NCBI GenBank assembly: GCA_052390415.1
Contig: JBQTGY010000148.1
Coordinates: 1 to 29,164 of the forward strand
DNA length: 29,164 nt
Direction of reading: 5' to 3'
DNA from: JANNWF01 sp052390415
Lineage (GTDB): Bacteria > Pseudomonadota > Gammaproteobacteria > Xanthomonadales > Xanthomonadaceae
Below are positions 15,764 to 24,083 of the stretch, in pieces; position 1 is the first letter of the stretch, and each line of letters starts with the position of its first letter. Under the pieces are notes generated by a model. The model did not search any database, had not been told where the DNA came from, and saw nothing but the letters and a program-made list of their open reading frames with translations. Position numbers and translations under genes: made by a program.

Positions 15764-16723
15764 TCAGTCGACCTGCTTGCGCGGAGGCACCATCAGACTG
15801 ACCACCATCGACACTGCGATCGCCAGCACCACGACCAACAACGCCCAGCCAACTGGGACCTTCCAGAAGTCAACAATCAGCATTTTCATGCCGATGAACA
15901 TGAGCACGAAGGCCAAACCGTACTTCAACAAGTGGAAACGATCCGCCATCGCGGCCAGCAGGAAATACAGCGCGCGCAGGCCGAGCACCGCGAATACGTT
16001 GGAGGTCAGAACAATGAAGGGATCGGTGGTGATCGCGAAGATCGCCGGGATCGAATCAACTGCGAAGATCACATCGGTGAAAGCGATCATTACCATGACC
16101 AGAAACAGCGGCGTGAAATGCCAGACACCGTCGATGTTCACCCGAAACTTGTCATCGTGAAAATTGCGCGTCAGGCGCAGGTGTCCACTCATCCAGCGCA
16201 GAATCGGATTGCCGTCCAGGTTGGGCGGATCATCCGCCCGCCAGATCATCTGCGCACCCGTGATCAACAGGAACAGCCCGAACAGATAAAGAATCCAGTG
16301 GAACTGGGCGATCAGTGCCGCCCCGATGAAAATCATTACCGCACGCAGCAGAATGGCACCGACAACGCCATAGATCAGCACGCGTTGCTGCCGCTCCTGC
16401 GGCACCGCGAAGTAATTGAACAACATCAAAAACACGAACATGTTGTCGACCGCCAGTGCTTTCTCCAGCAGGTAGCCGGTAAAGAACTGAGTGGCGAGTT
16501 CGCTGGCTTCCTCTGCTGGCAGGCGACGGTCGAGGTACCACCACAGCCAAGCGTTGAAAACCAAGGCGAGGAAGATCCAGAACGCACTCCAGAGCATGGC
16601 CTCGCGAGTGCCCACGCGATGCGCGCCCTTGCTGCGCATCAGCACCAGATCCACGCACAACGCCAGCAGCACGAAGACCGCAAACGCTGACCAGAGCAAC
16701 GGCGTACCGATCGATTCCAACAT
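15764..16723 (-). CDS. alx: TerC family integral membrane protein, Alx-like, probable manganese exporter
   Basis: TerC/Alx proteins are polytopic inner-membrane proteins linked to manganese efflux and to metal loading of secreted enzymes; E. coli alx is controlled by a manganese/pH-sensing riboswitch. The 319-residue product is close in length to E. coli Alx (about 321) and shares the hydrophobic core motifs EKALAVDNMFVFLMLFNYF and FTDVIFAVDSIPAIFAITTD, both with the aspartates that mark the family, plus several further membrane helices and a basic tail (PPRKQVD). The ATG at 16723 is chosen over the open frame to 16774 because MLESIGTPLLW matches the family start. It is preceded by a yybP-ykoY riboswitch and a promoter in the same direction, which strongly supports a role in Mn homeostasis. 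Confidence 0.93.
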   Translation of the reverse strand: MLESIGTPLLWSAFAVFVLLALCVDLVLMRSKGAHRVGTREAMLWSAFWIFLALVFNAWLWWYLDRRLPAEEASELATQFFTGYLLEKALAVDNMFVFLMLFNYFAVPQERQQRVLIYGVVGAILLRAVMIFIGAALIAQFHWILYLFGLFLLITGAQMIWRADDPPNLDGNPILRWMSGHLRLTRNFHDDKFRVNIDGVWHFTPLFLVMVMIAFTDVIFAVDSIPAIFAITTDPFIVLTSNVFAVLGLRALYFLLAAMADRFHLLKYGLAFVLMFIGMKMLIVDFWKVPVGWALLVVVLAIAVSMVVSLMVPPRKQVD

Positions 16724-16797
16724 CTTGGGATATCCGGAAAGTGGCCAAGGGCACACCGCCGTTGCGTCCATCACTGAAGTGGACGAGACGCGGTGCG

Positions 16798-16903
16798 CGA
16801 AGGTCTTGCTCGGCGATCAAGGGCGCGTGCCCTACGAACTGCCCACCGGGCCGGGGGTTGCCCCCGTACTGACGACGCCGGTGTATCGAGCTACTCCCCT
16901 CCG
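16798..16903 (-). promoter_or_regulatory. yybP-ykoY manganese riboswitch (aptamer)
   Basis: Read on the minus strand, the 106-nt region contains the class hallmarks: GGGGAGUAG (16899-16891), GGCGUCGUCAGUACGG (16879-16864) and AGCAAGACCUU (near 16810-16800). It folds as expected: closing stem CGGAGG (16903-16898) with CCUUCG (16803-16798), inner stem GCUCG with CGAGC, a second arm closed by CACCGG with CCGGUG and capped by GGGGG-CAA-CCCCC, and a GGGC-ACGC-GCCC hairpin. The two internal loops are those that together bind Mn2+ in the known structures. It lies between a promoter and the Alx-like gene. No U-tract follows, so control is more likely at translation; the leader from 16797 to the ATG can form further stems. 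Confidence 0.93.
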
Positions 16904-16959
16904 GAAGATTGCGCCGAGCTGCGAGAACTCAAGGAGCTAGGCAGTCGCGGAACCCTCCG

Positions 16960-16989
16960 ACTATAGCTGATCCTCGACCAGCAACTCAA
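16960..16989 (-). promoter_or_regulatory. Predicted sigma70-like promoter for the riboswitch-alx transcript
   Basis: On the minus strand TTGAGT (16989-16984) and TATAGT (16965-16960) are separated by 18 bases. Transcription from about 16953 would include the whole riboswitch (from 16903) and a leader of about 230 bases to the alx ATG. It sits between the stop of the DedA-PAP2 gene (17015) and the aptamer, which fits an independent transcript. Confidence 0.6.
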
Positions 16990-17014
16990 GCCGGCGGCGG
17001 GCTCCGTGCTGGCT

Positions 17015-18997
17015 TCAAGGGTCAGTGCGCAACAAGATCACTTCCCGCGTCTGCCCCGGGTGTCTCTCTACGCGCACATCCATTGCCGCCAGATCCGCAC
17101 GCAGCTGATGCCAAGCCGAGAGCTCACCCGCTTGCGGTTGCCACAGCGCGAACATGCTAAGTGGCCGAATCAGATTCAGCGTCTGCACTGAACCTATCCA
17201 CAATTCCTCACCCGGAATCTGCTTTGCCGGAGCTCGCCAGATACGCAGCACCTGCAATTGTTGCGGAGAAACGGGTCGCCGAAGCAGCAGCACTTCGGCT
17301 TCGGTATCCAGCGTCGCTGGCAAGATGGGTTGATCTGCGACAGATGCTGACTTGTCGAGCAACGACAGGGTTGCGACCCAGTCTGCCTGCGGCTGCACCT
17401 GCCAACCCTGTGCTTGCAACTTTTTCTCAAGTGGCAGTAACGCACCGAGAATCTGCACGTTGAGCGGCCAACGCAATTTCGGATCGATGGCATCGCGTTG
17501 GGCAGGCAGTTGGCGCCAGCCGTCGCGCCACCACTGCTCCGCCCGCAACTCAAGCGTTCGCGGCGGCGGCGCAATACTGCGCAGCAACGGGTCGATGGCA
17601 CGCGGTGCGTGCCAGATCGCCGCCACCGCAAAGCTTGCGTAAAAGATGAGCGCCAACGGCTTCATCCAGAATGACCGTCGCGCATGCCGTCGATACGCGA
17701 TTCCGAGCGCCAGCAGCCAGAACACACCCAACAGCGTGCCGCCGACCACATCGCTCAACCAATGCATGCCGAAATAGATGCGTGCGAAGCCCAGCAAAGC
17801 CACTACCGCCGCCGCCACTGAGTACGGCCAGACGCGCGAGCGACCAGGCAACTCGCGCGCGATCAGTACGGCGAAGAATCCGAACGTAATGGTAGCCATC
17901 GTGACCGCCACCGACGGAAAGCCGAATCCTTCATGCGCGCCGGGCGGCTTGGGCATGTCGATCAAGGCTTCCAGCGCCACGGTGAGTACCAAGCCGAATG
18001 CCAGCGCGGCTGCCCAATGACCGGCGGCCATCCAGCGTCTTCGCCACAACAGCCAAAGCATGGTCAAACTGGCAGCCGGTGTCAGTACCACCGCGTCGCC
18101 CATCGATGCCAGCCCTGCCAACAAACGATCCGCCAGCGGATTGCGCAAGGTCAGCATGAAAGCGTGAACACTGCGGTCGAAGCTCAGACCGTCGTTCACC
18201 AACAATGTGGTCAGCAGGCCGAATACCGTGCAACCAATCACCAGTAGCCCGACCGCCAGTATCGCCAAAGACGCCGATTCCGGTCGACTGGGATCAATCA
18301 AGGGCATCGCGTATCGGCTCAAATGCGGATGCGCGCGACTCCATGCCAAGGCGGAAGTGAGCAAGCTGTTGGCGTGACGATCAAACCAACGCCAGATGTA
18401 CAGCACACACGCCCACACCAAGGCCAACAAGAGCAGCATGCCACCCAACACCAACACCAACCGATCCGCCACCGCCGCCACTGCATTGTAGGAAGCACCG
18501 AATGCCCAACCGGGAACCAAGAACACCGCCGCCCAGGTCACCGCCGCAAATGCACTGGCCAGTGCGTAACGCTTGATCGGCATGCCCAACATGCCCGCGA
18601 TGGCGGGTACGAACGGTCGGATGGCACCGACAAATCGCGCGATCAGGATGCTCTTGGCGTCATGCCGACGAAACAGCACTTCGCCCCGATTAAGTAACTG
18701 CGGATAGCGCGAGAACGGCCACATCACCCGCAACTGCGGCCCCCACCGTCGGCCCACCCAAAAACTCACGCCATCACCCAAAAACGCGCCAGCCGCCGCG
18801 CAGGTGATCGCATAAGGGCCATCAATGTGGCCCATGCCGATCAGCGTACCCACGCCAAACAACAGTGGCAGCGCCGGCACCGCCACCCCAAGGATAAGCA
18901 ATGAGTCCAGAAAGGCGATGGCAAAAATCAGCGCTCCCGCCCAAACGGAATGCTGTGCTATCCAATCCAATGTGCCGTCAAGCCACGCTTGTTCCAT
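17015..18997 (-). CDS. DedA - PAP2 - LssY C-terminal domain fusion membrane protein
   Basis: A 660-residue polytopic protein of three parts. Residues about 1-205 are a DedA/SNARE-associated (VTT) domain, with the RFVGAIRPFVPAIAGMLGMP signature (121-140); DedA proteins are lipid scramblase or flippase-like transporters. Residues about 240-440 are a PAP2 (type 2 phosphatidic acid phosphatase) domain with six predicted helices. Residues about 480-660 are a soluble domain resembling the LssY C-terminal domain (ELRAEQWWRDGWRQLPAQRD). Such fusions are expected to handle undecaprenyl or phosphatidate phosphates at the inner membrane. The PAP2 motifs are altered: the PSGH motif reads PSVA (361-364), the first-motif RP region reads MPKPP (348-352), while R406, H412 and D416 of the third motif remain. 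Activity is therefore doubtful. It diverges from the CNNM gene. Confidence 0.88.
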   Translation of the reverse strand: MEQAWLDGTLDWIAQHSVWAGALIFAIAFLDSLLILGVAVPALPLLFGVGTLIGMGHIDGPYAITCAAAGAFLGDGVSFWVGRRWGPQLRVMWPFSRYPQLLNRGEVLFRRHDAKSILIARFVGAIRPFVPAIAGMLGMPIKRYALASAFAAVTWAAVFLVPGWAFGASYNAVAAVADRLVLVLGGMLLLLALVWACVLYIWRWFDRHANSLLTSALAWSRAHPHLSRYAMPLIDPSRPESASLAILAVGLLVIGCTVFGLLTTLLVNDGLSFDRSVHAFMLTLRNPLADRLLAGLASMGDAVVLTPAASLTMLWLLWRRRWMAAGHWAAALAFGLVLTVALEALIDMPKPPGAHEGFGFPSVAVTMATITFGFFAVLIARELPGRSRVWPYSVAAAVVALLGFARIYFGMHWLSDVVGGTLLGVFWLLALGIAYRRHARRSFWMKPLALIFYASFAVAAIWHAPRAIDPLLRSIAPPPRTLELRAEQWWRDGWRQLPAQRDAIDPKLRWPLNVQILGALLPLEKKLQAQGWQVQPQADWVATLSLLDKSASVADQPILPATLDTEAEVLLLRRPVSPQQLQVLRIWRAPAKQIPGEELWIGSVQTLNLIRPLSMFALWQPQAGELSAWHQLRADLAAMDVRVERHPGQTREVILLRTDP

Positions 18998-19003
18998 AGC
19001 CCC

Positions 19004-19012
19004 ATTATGGCA
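19004..19012 (-). promoter_or_regulatory. Possible extended -10 promoter for the DedA-PAP2 gene
   Basis: On the minus strand TGCCATAAT is an extended -10 element (TGn plus CATAAT, 5/6). It ends six bases before the ATG at 18997, so a start site at the usual distance would give a leaderless message. No good -35 box is seen. Prediction by eye. Confidence 0.33.
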
Positions 19013-19153
19013 GTCGCAGTTGACGGTTCAGCGCGAGCCACGCCGCGGAACTCGTCCAAGTGACAGACCAAGGCGACACCGGCAAATCAAAACCCGCGAC
19101 TTCGTCGGGTAACATCCCCCCACCGCCGCTGCGTCGGCATCCCTCACCCTGCA

Positions 19154-20446
19154 ATGGAAATTCTGATTCTGTTGGTGCTGGTCCTCATCAATGGCGTCTT
19201 CGCGATGTCGGAGATGGCCATCGTTTCATCCCGCAAGGCACGCCTGCAGCAGCGTGCAGACAACGGCAGCGCCGGCGCCAGCGTCGCCTTGGCACTTGCC
19301 AACGACCCCAGTCGATTTCTTTCGACCATTCAAGTCGGCATCACCACCATCGGCATTCTGAGCGGCGCGTTCGGCGAGAGCGCCATTGCCGAGCGGCTGA
19401 TCGAAGTCTTCAAGGAATATCCAACGATTGCGCCCTACAGCAAGGTCGCAGCAACGGCCATCATGGTGGTGTTGGTCACTTACTGTTCGGTGGTATTGGG
19501 CGAAATCGTCCCGAAGCGACTGGCGCTGATCAACCCGGAGCGCGTGGCCAGCGTGATTGCGCGGCCGATGCAGGTGCTGTCGATGCTGGCGCATCCATTG
19601 GTGGTGTTGTTCAGCGTTTCCAGCAACGGATTGCTCAAGCTGCTTGGGGGCAATCGCGGACTCGAAAAGCCTGTCAGCGCTGAAGAGATCAACCTGATGC
19701 TGCAAGAAGGTGCCGCCGCCGGTGTGTTCGAGCGCGCCGAGGAAACCATGGTCGGCAATGTGTTTCGCCTCGATGACCTGCGCGTCACGGCGATCATGAC
19801 GCCGCGATTGGACATCGCCTATCTGGACGTGAATGACAGCGACGCGGAGAACCACGCAGTGTTGATCGAAGGCCGTTTTCAGACCTTGCCGGTATGCCGC
19901 GCGGGCCTCGACGAAGTGCTGGGCTTTCTCGACACCAAGGCATTCCTGGCCAAATCACTGAGCGGCGAGCACGCCAACATCGCTGAAGTCACCCACCCGC
20001 CGGTGTTCATCCCGGAAACCGTGTCGCTGATTCGTCTGCTGGAAACACTGAAAAAGCAGAATTCGCACATGGCTCTGGTGGTCGACGAATACGGCAGTGT
20101 CGAAGGCATGGTTACCTTGACCGATCTGCTCGACGCGATCACCGGCGACATGAACGCCGACGACAGCAGCGCCAGCGATGACGCCATCCAACGTGATGAT
20201 GGCTCGTGGTTGCTGGACGGCCGGATCGCGGTCGACCGGGTATCGTCCTTGCTGAAACTCGAGCAGTCATTGGCCAGCGCCGAACTCGGTTACGCGACCC
20301 TGGGCGGCCTGGTCATGGATCGCGTCGGGCACGTGCCGCGGACCGGCGAACACTTCGAATGGAAAGGCTTGCGTTTCGAAGTGGTCGACATGGACGGCAA
20401 CCGGGTGGATCGCGTGCTGGTACAGCCTGCCACCGCGAAGAACTAG
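19154..20446 (+). CDS. CNNM/CorC (hemolysin C-like) family transporter with CBS pair
   Basis: The 430-residue product has the three-part layout of bacterial CNNM proteins, which export or exchange Mg2+ (and related cations): a membrane CNNM/DUF21 domain (about 1-190, starting MEILILLVLVLINGVFAMSEMA, with the conserved LGEIVPKRLAL at 115-125), a CBS-domain pair (about 213-332, ending in VVDEYGSVEGMVTLTDLLDAI) and a C-terminal CorC/HlyC domain (about 347-425, GSWLLDGR). The closest E. coli relatives are YtfL/YfjD; the old name hemolysin is misleading. The ATG at 19154 begins the first membrane helix directly; no Shine-Dalgarno is visible. Its TAG stop (20444-20446) lies within the left terminal repeat of a MITE-like element. 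Convergent with secF. Confidence 0.92.
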   Translation: MEILILLVLVLINGVFAMSEMAIVSSRKARLQQRADNGSAGASVALALANDPSRFLSTIQVGITTIGILSGAFGESAIAERLIEVFKEYPTIAPYSKVAATAIMVVLVTYCSVVLGEIVPKRLALINPERVASVIARPMQVLSMLAHPLVVLFSVSSNGLLKLLGGNRGLEKPVSAEEINLMLQEGAAAGVFERAEETMVGNVFRLDDLRVTAIMTPRLDIAYLDVNDSDAENHAVLIEGRFQTLPVCRAGLDEVLGFLDTKAFLAKSLSGEHANIAEVTHPPVFIPETVSLIRLLETLKKQNSHMALVVDEYGSVEGMVTLTDLLDAITGDMNADDSSASDDAIQRDDGSWLLDGRIAVDRVSSLLKLEQSLASAELGYATLGGLVMDRVGHVPRTGEHFEWKGLRFEVVDMDGNRVDRVLVQPATAKN

Positions 20447-20610
20447 TGGGCCGTAACGGATGAAGCGGAAGTGGGATCGCGAAGGGATGGGCGTGATGGA
20501 TGCCGCTCCGGAGCGAGGCCAATAGCCAAAGCTATTGGCGGAGTGAGCAGCAAGTCCAGCGCGGCCAGACCGAGCGAGCTACTTTCGATTTGTCCGTTAC
20601 AGCCCACTAG
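20443..20610. repeat. MITE-like element with 18-bp terminal inverted repeats
   Basis: CTAGTGGGCCGTAACGGA at 20443-20460 is repeated in inverse orientation at 20593-20610 with a single mismatch; weaker similarity continues inwards (GAAGCGGAAGT against AAATCGAAAGT). The 168-bp element contains a hairpin of nine pairs, GCCAATAGC-caaa-GCTATTGGC (20518-20539), and has no coding potential. The outer CTAG occurs at both ends and might be a 4-bp target duplication, but because CTAG is its own complement this cannot be told from part of the repeat. The TAG of the left end serves as the stop codon of the upstream CNNM gene. Confidence 0.75.
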
Positions 20611-20627
20611 AGCCTGCATGCACCTAC

Positions 20628-20654
20628 GTCAACCGCCGATCCTCGGCGGCTGAC
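20628..20654. terminator. Hairpin between convergent CNNM gene and secF (possible terminator)
   Basis: GTCA-aCCGCCGA-tcc-TCGGCGG-c-TGAC forms a stem of 7 GC-rich pairs with a 3-base loop, extended by GTCA/TGAC across one-base mismatches. It lies 20 bases after the secF stop on the minus strand. No U-tract follows in either direction, so it is at best a weak or Rho-assisted terminator. Confidence 0.4.
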
Positions 20655-20673
20655 GCAAGCACCACAGTCTCAT

Positions 20674-21669
20674 TCAGGGCCGTCGAGCCAACTCACCTTC
20701 GTCACGCGCCTTGGGCATCAGGTCTTGTTTGCTGATGCCCAGCGCCAATACCACCGGCCCGGCAAAGAAGATCGACGACAAGGTGCCGATCACGATGCCA
20801 ATGATCAGCGCCAGCGAGAAACCTTCCAGGCTGGTTCCGCCGAACAGGTAAAGGGCAACCACGGTCAGCAGTGTGGTCATCGAGGTCATGATGGTGCGCG
20901 ACAGGGTCTGGTTGATGGCCAGATTCATGATCTCTTCCGGATTCGCCTTGCGGCTGGAGCGGAACAGTTCGCGCACCCGATCAAACACGACGATCTTGTC
21001 GTTCACCGAGTAACCGTCGACCGCCAGAATCGCGGCCAGGACGGTGAGATCGAAGTCCATGCCGGTCAGGGAGAAGAAGCCAAGCACGATCAGCACGTCA
21101 TGCATTTCACCGGCCACCACCGCCAGCGAGAACTTCCACTCGAAGCGCAGGGCGATGTAGATCATGATGCCGGCCAGCACCACCAGAATCGCGACGACGC
21201 CGTTGTAGGCCAACTCGCCACCCACCTGCGGTCCCACAAACTCGCTGCGCTTGATGGTGACGGTGTTGCCGTCGCTGTTGAGCGCAGTCAACACCTTTTG
21301 GCCAACCGCGGCGTTGCGGTCATCGATGCTGGATTCGACTGCTTCGCCGCCATCCTGCTCGCTCTCGGCGGCAGTAGCTTCGCTTGCGACTTCGGGCGAC
21401 AAACGGATCGAGAAGTTGGTCGAATCGAAGCGTTGGACCACCGCACCTCGGATTCCAGCCGATTCCAGACTTTCGCTTATCTTGGCCTGCTCCACTGCCT
21501 CGGCGTACACCACTTCGACGAGCGTGCCGCCGGTGAAATCCAGCGCCAGATTGAGGCCGCGGGTCGCCAGCGAGACGATCGAAATCAACACTAGGATCAA
21601 CGACACCGCCACCGTGTAGCGGCGGATCGCCATGAATTGAACGTTGCTTGCGGGATTGAAAAATTCCAT
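20674..21669 (-). CDS. secF: Protein translocase subunit SecF
   Basis: SecF with SecD forms the proton-driven SecDF complex that helps pull proteins through SecYEG on the periplasmic side. The 331-residue protein has a first membrane helix (about 16-35), the DFTGGT motif (44-49), a periplasmic domain, EMHDVLIVLGFFSLTG and the RND-like helix VLAAILAVDGYSVNDKIVVFDRVRE, then the terminal helices. The ATG at 21669 has a very good AAAGGAG eight bases upstream; the open frame to 21720 is not used. An acidic stretch (about 93-117, rich in Glu, Asp, Ser, Ala) lies in the periplasmic part. It begins 13 bp after secD. Confidence 0.97.
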   Translation of the reverse strand: MEFFNPASNVQFMAIRRYTVAVSLILVLISIVSLATRGLNLALDFTGGTLVEVVYAEAVEQAKISESLESAGIRGAVVQRFDSTNFSIRLSPEVASEATAAESEQDGGEAVESSIDDRNAAVGQKVLTALNSDGNTVTIKRSEFVGPQVGGELAYNGVVAILVVLAGIMIYIALRFEWKFSLAVVAGEMHDVLIVLGFFSLTGMDFDLTVLAAILAVDGYSVNDKIVVFDRVRELFRSSRKANPEEIMNLAINQTLSRTIMTSMTTLLTVVALYLFGGTSLEGFSLALIIGIVIGTLSSIFFAGPVVLALGISKQDLMPKARDEGELARRP

Positions 21670-21682
21670 TTCGGGCGCTCCT

Positions 21683-23563
21683 TTAAACCGACACCCGGGT
21701 GACCTTGCGGCGCCCGCCATAAATCAATGTAGCCATCGCCCTGCTCACCGTGACCGAAGTGAACATGGAAGTCAGTACGCCCAAGCCGAGCACCATGGCG
21801 AAGCCGCGCACCGGGCCCGAACCGAACGAAAACAGCGCCAAGGCGGCGATCAACTTGGTGATGTTGGAGTCGAGAATGACCGTCCACGCACGCTCATAGC
21901 CCACTTTGATGCTGGCGATGGGCGTATTGCCGTTGCGCAACTCTTCGCGGATACGTTCGATGATCAGCACGTTACCGTCGATCGCCATACCAAGGGTCAA
22001 CACGATGCCAGCGATGCCGGGCATGGTCAGGGTGGCGTTGAACATCGAGAGCAGCGCACCCAGCATCAGCAAATTGGTGAACAACGCGACCACCGAGATC
22101 ACGCCGAACAATTTGTAGTAGACGACCATCAGCACGCAGACCGCCGCAAAGCCAAGCAGGATTGCGCGCCTGCCGGCGTCGATATTGGCTTGGCCCATAG
22201 ACGGTCCGATGACACGCTCTTCGACGATGTCCACCGGCGCCGCCAACGAGCCGGCACGCATCAACAAGGCCAACTCGCTGGCGTAGGCGGAACTCTCCAA
22301 TCCGGTGATCTGGAAGTTCTTGCCGAACACGCCTTGCGTGGTCGCCATGGAGATCACTTCCTCCGTCACCTTGACCGAACGGACCTGCTCGCCGTTGACT
22401 TCACGCGTTTCCGGCGTGCGTTCGATGAATACCACGCCCATCTGTTTGCCGACGTTGTCTGTGGTGTGTTCCAACATGCGGGCGCCGCCGGCATTGTCGA
22501 GCTTGATCGACACCATCGGCGTTCCCGCCTGCGGCTCGAATCCCGAGCGCGCATCAACCAACTGATCACCCGAGGTGATGACGCGTTTGGAGAGCAGCAG
22601 CGGCTGACCCTTGCCGCTCACTCCCGCTTCCGGGCGCATGTAATACAGGCGGGCGTCGGGCGGCGTGCGACCCGTCGTCGCCGCTTCCATCGCCGAACTG
22701 AAGCCCTCGCCTACCACGGCACGCCATTCAAGGGTCGCTGTTGCTCCGAGAATCTTCTTCGCCAGCGCCGTGTCCTGCACACCTGGCAGCTGCACCACGA
22801 TCCGCGAAGTGCCCTGTCGCTGAATGATCGGCTCCGCCACACCCAGTGAATTGATGCGTGTGCGCAAGGTACCTACGTTCTGTTCCAGCGCGTTGTCGGT
22901 GACCGCCTTGACCTGTGCCGGCAGCAGATTCGCCATCAGCAAGTCGGGGGTGGCGCCATCGGTTACCTGCAACTCGGGCACGTCGCGGCCGATCAGTTGG
23001 GCGGCGCGATCACGGTCAGTGGCTTCGCGCAATTGCACTTCGATGCCGGCGCTGGTACGGTTCACCGCCGCGTAAGCGACGTCGTTGTCACGCAGCAAGG
23101 CACGAATGTCGTCGGCAAATGCGTTTTCGCGCTTCTCCAACGTCGCGCGCTGATCCACTTCCATCAAGAAGTGCACACCCCCCTGCAAGTCGAGACCGAG
23201 CACCATCGGCGTGGCGCCGATGGCAACCAACCATTGCGGCACGTTGGAGGCCAGATTCAGCGCCACCACGTAACTGTCCTTCAGCTCTTTGCGCAGCAAA
23301 TCCGCCGCCAACAATTGCACCTCGGGATTGGGTACGCGCACCAGCAGGCTGCCGTTCTCGATCTCCGCCCGCACGATCTCGAGCTTGGCCTTTTCCAAGG
23401 CCGCAATGACCCGACTCTGCAGCGCGGCGTCGATGGTCGAATTGCGGGTCGCGCTGACCTGCACTGCCGGATCCTGCGGGAACACATTGGGCGCGGCATA
23501 GATCACGCTGGCGATCAACAACAACGCCACCAGCGCGAATTTCCAACGGGCAAACTCAAGCAT
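21683..23563 (-). CDS. secD: Protein translocase subunit SecD
   Basis: SecD is the larger partner of SecF in the accessory Sec complex. The 626-residue protein has an N-terminal helix (about 7-24), a large periplasmic domain with the GLDLQGGVHFLMEVD motif near its start, the GTLRTRINSLGVAEPIIQRQG block, and five C-terminal helices beginning at RRAILLGFAAVCVLMVVYY, including GIAGIVLTLGMAIDGNVLIIERIREE, whose aspartate is the essential proton-relay residue of the family. The length is typical of proteobacterial SecD (about 615-620). The ATG at 23563 has only a weak Shine-Dalgarno. yajC precedes it by 113 bp and secF follows by 13 bp. Confidence 0.97.
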   Translation of the reverse strand: MLEFARWKFALVALLLIASVIYAAPNVFPQDPAVQVSATRNSTIDAALQSRVIAALEKAKLEIVRAEIENGSLLVRVPNPEVQLLAADLLRKELKDSYVVALNLASNVPQWLVAIGATPMVLGLDLQGGVHFLMEVDQRATLEKRENAFADDIRALLRDNDVAYAAVNRTSAGIEVQLREATDRDRAAQLIGRDVPELQVTDGATPDLLMANLLPAQVKAVTDNALEQNVGTLRTRINSLGVAEPIIQRQGTSRIVVQLPGVQDTALAKKILGATATLEWRAVVGEGFSSAMEAATTGRTPPDARLYYMRPEAGVSGKGQPLLLSKRVITSGDQLVDARSGFEPQAGTPMVSIKLDNAGGARMLEHTTDNVGKQMGVVFIERTPETREVNGEQVRSVKVTEEVISMATTQGVFGKNFQITGLESSAYASELALLMRAGSLAAPVDIVEERVIGPSMGQANIDAGRRAILLGFAAVCVLMVVYYKLFGVISVVALFTNLLMLGALLSMFNATLTMPGIAGIVLTLGMAIDGNVLIIERIREELRNGNTPIASIKVGYERAWTVILDSNITKLIAALALFSFGSGPVRGFAMVLGLGVLTSMFTSVTVSRAMATLIYGGRRKVTRVSV

Positions 23564-23676
23564 ACGGATTACCGATGTGGCGACACCGAAGCGTCGCTGG
23601 TTTGAAAAGGAAAGAACTCAGTCGAGGGTCGCGATCAGGCCAAACTCATGGCACCCACGCAGACCGTTTCGGCGGA

Positions 23677-24012
23677 TCAGGCAGCCTTCAACGTGCCCTT
23701 GGGCAACACGGTGCTGATGGCCTGGCGCTGAAACTTGATGACCACGTTGTTGCTGACTTCAACGCTGATGAAGGCGTCACCGATGTCGGCCACCTTGCCC
23801 ACCATGCCGCCCGAGGTGACCACCTCGTCACCCTTGGCCAATGCGGCCAACATCGCACGGTGCTCCTTGGCTCGCTTGCTTTGAGGGCGCAGCACAAAGA
23901 AATAGAACACAACAAAAAACAGGCCGAACATCAGTGGCAACTGCCACACCGGCGGCTGCTGGCCAGCGGCTTGGGCCATCGCTGGCGAGATGAAGAAGTC
24001 GAGCAGGTTCAT
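23677..24012 (-). CDS. yajC: Preprotein translocase subunit YajC
   Basis: YajC is a small inner-membrane protein that co-purifies with SecDF. The 111-residue protein has a short N-terminus (MNLLDFFISPAMAQ), one membrane helix (about 24-41), the conserved FVLRPQSKRAKEHRAML right after it, and the soluble KGDEVVTSGGMVGKV domain. The ATG at 24012 is preferred to an upstream TTG at 24033. In most gammaproteobacteria yajC follows tgt closely; here 409 bp of repeat-rich DNA separate them, so yajC-secD-secF may have its own promoter. Confidence 0.96.
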   Translation of the reverse strand: MNLLDFFISPAMAQAAGQQPPVWQLPLMFGLFFVVFYFFVLRPQSKRAKEHRAMLAALAKGDEVVTSGGMVGKVADIGDAFISVEVSNNVVIKFQRQAISTVLPKGTLKAA

Positions 24013-24083
24013 GGGGCGGTGATTGTCCGTCAAAGGCGTGGGGCGTTTCGGGAGAACCCCGAACCCGCCGCGTAAAGCGCGTG

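Noticed and set aside
21644..22849. Plus-strand open frame (401 codons) opposite secD/secF
   Set aside because: Shadow of SecD; no start signal, no domain, strongly His/Gln/Asp-biased composition.
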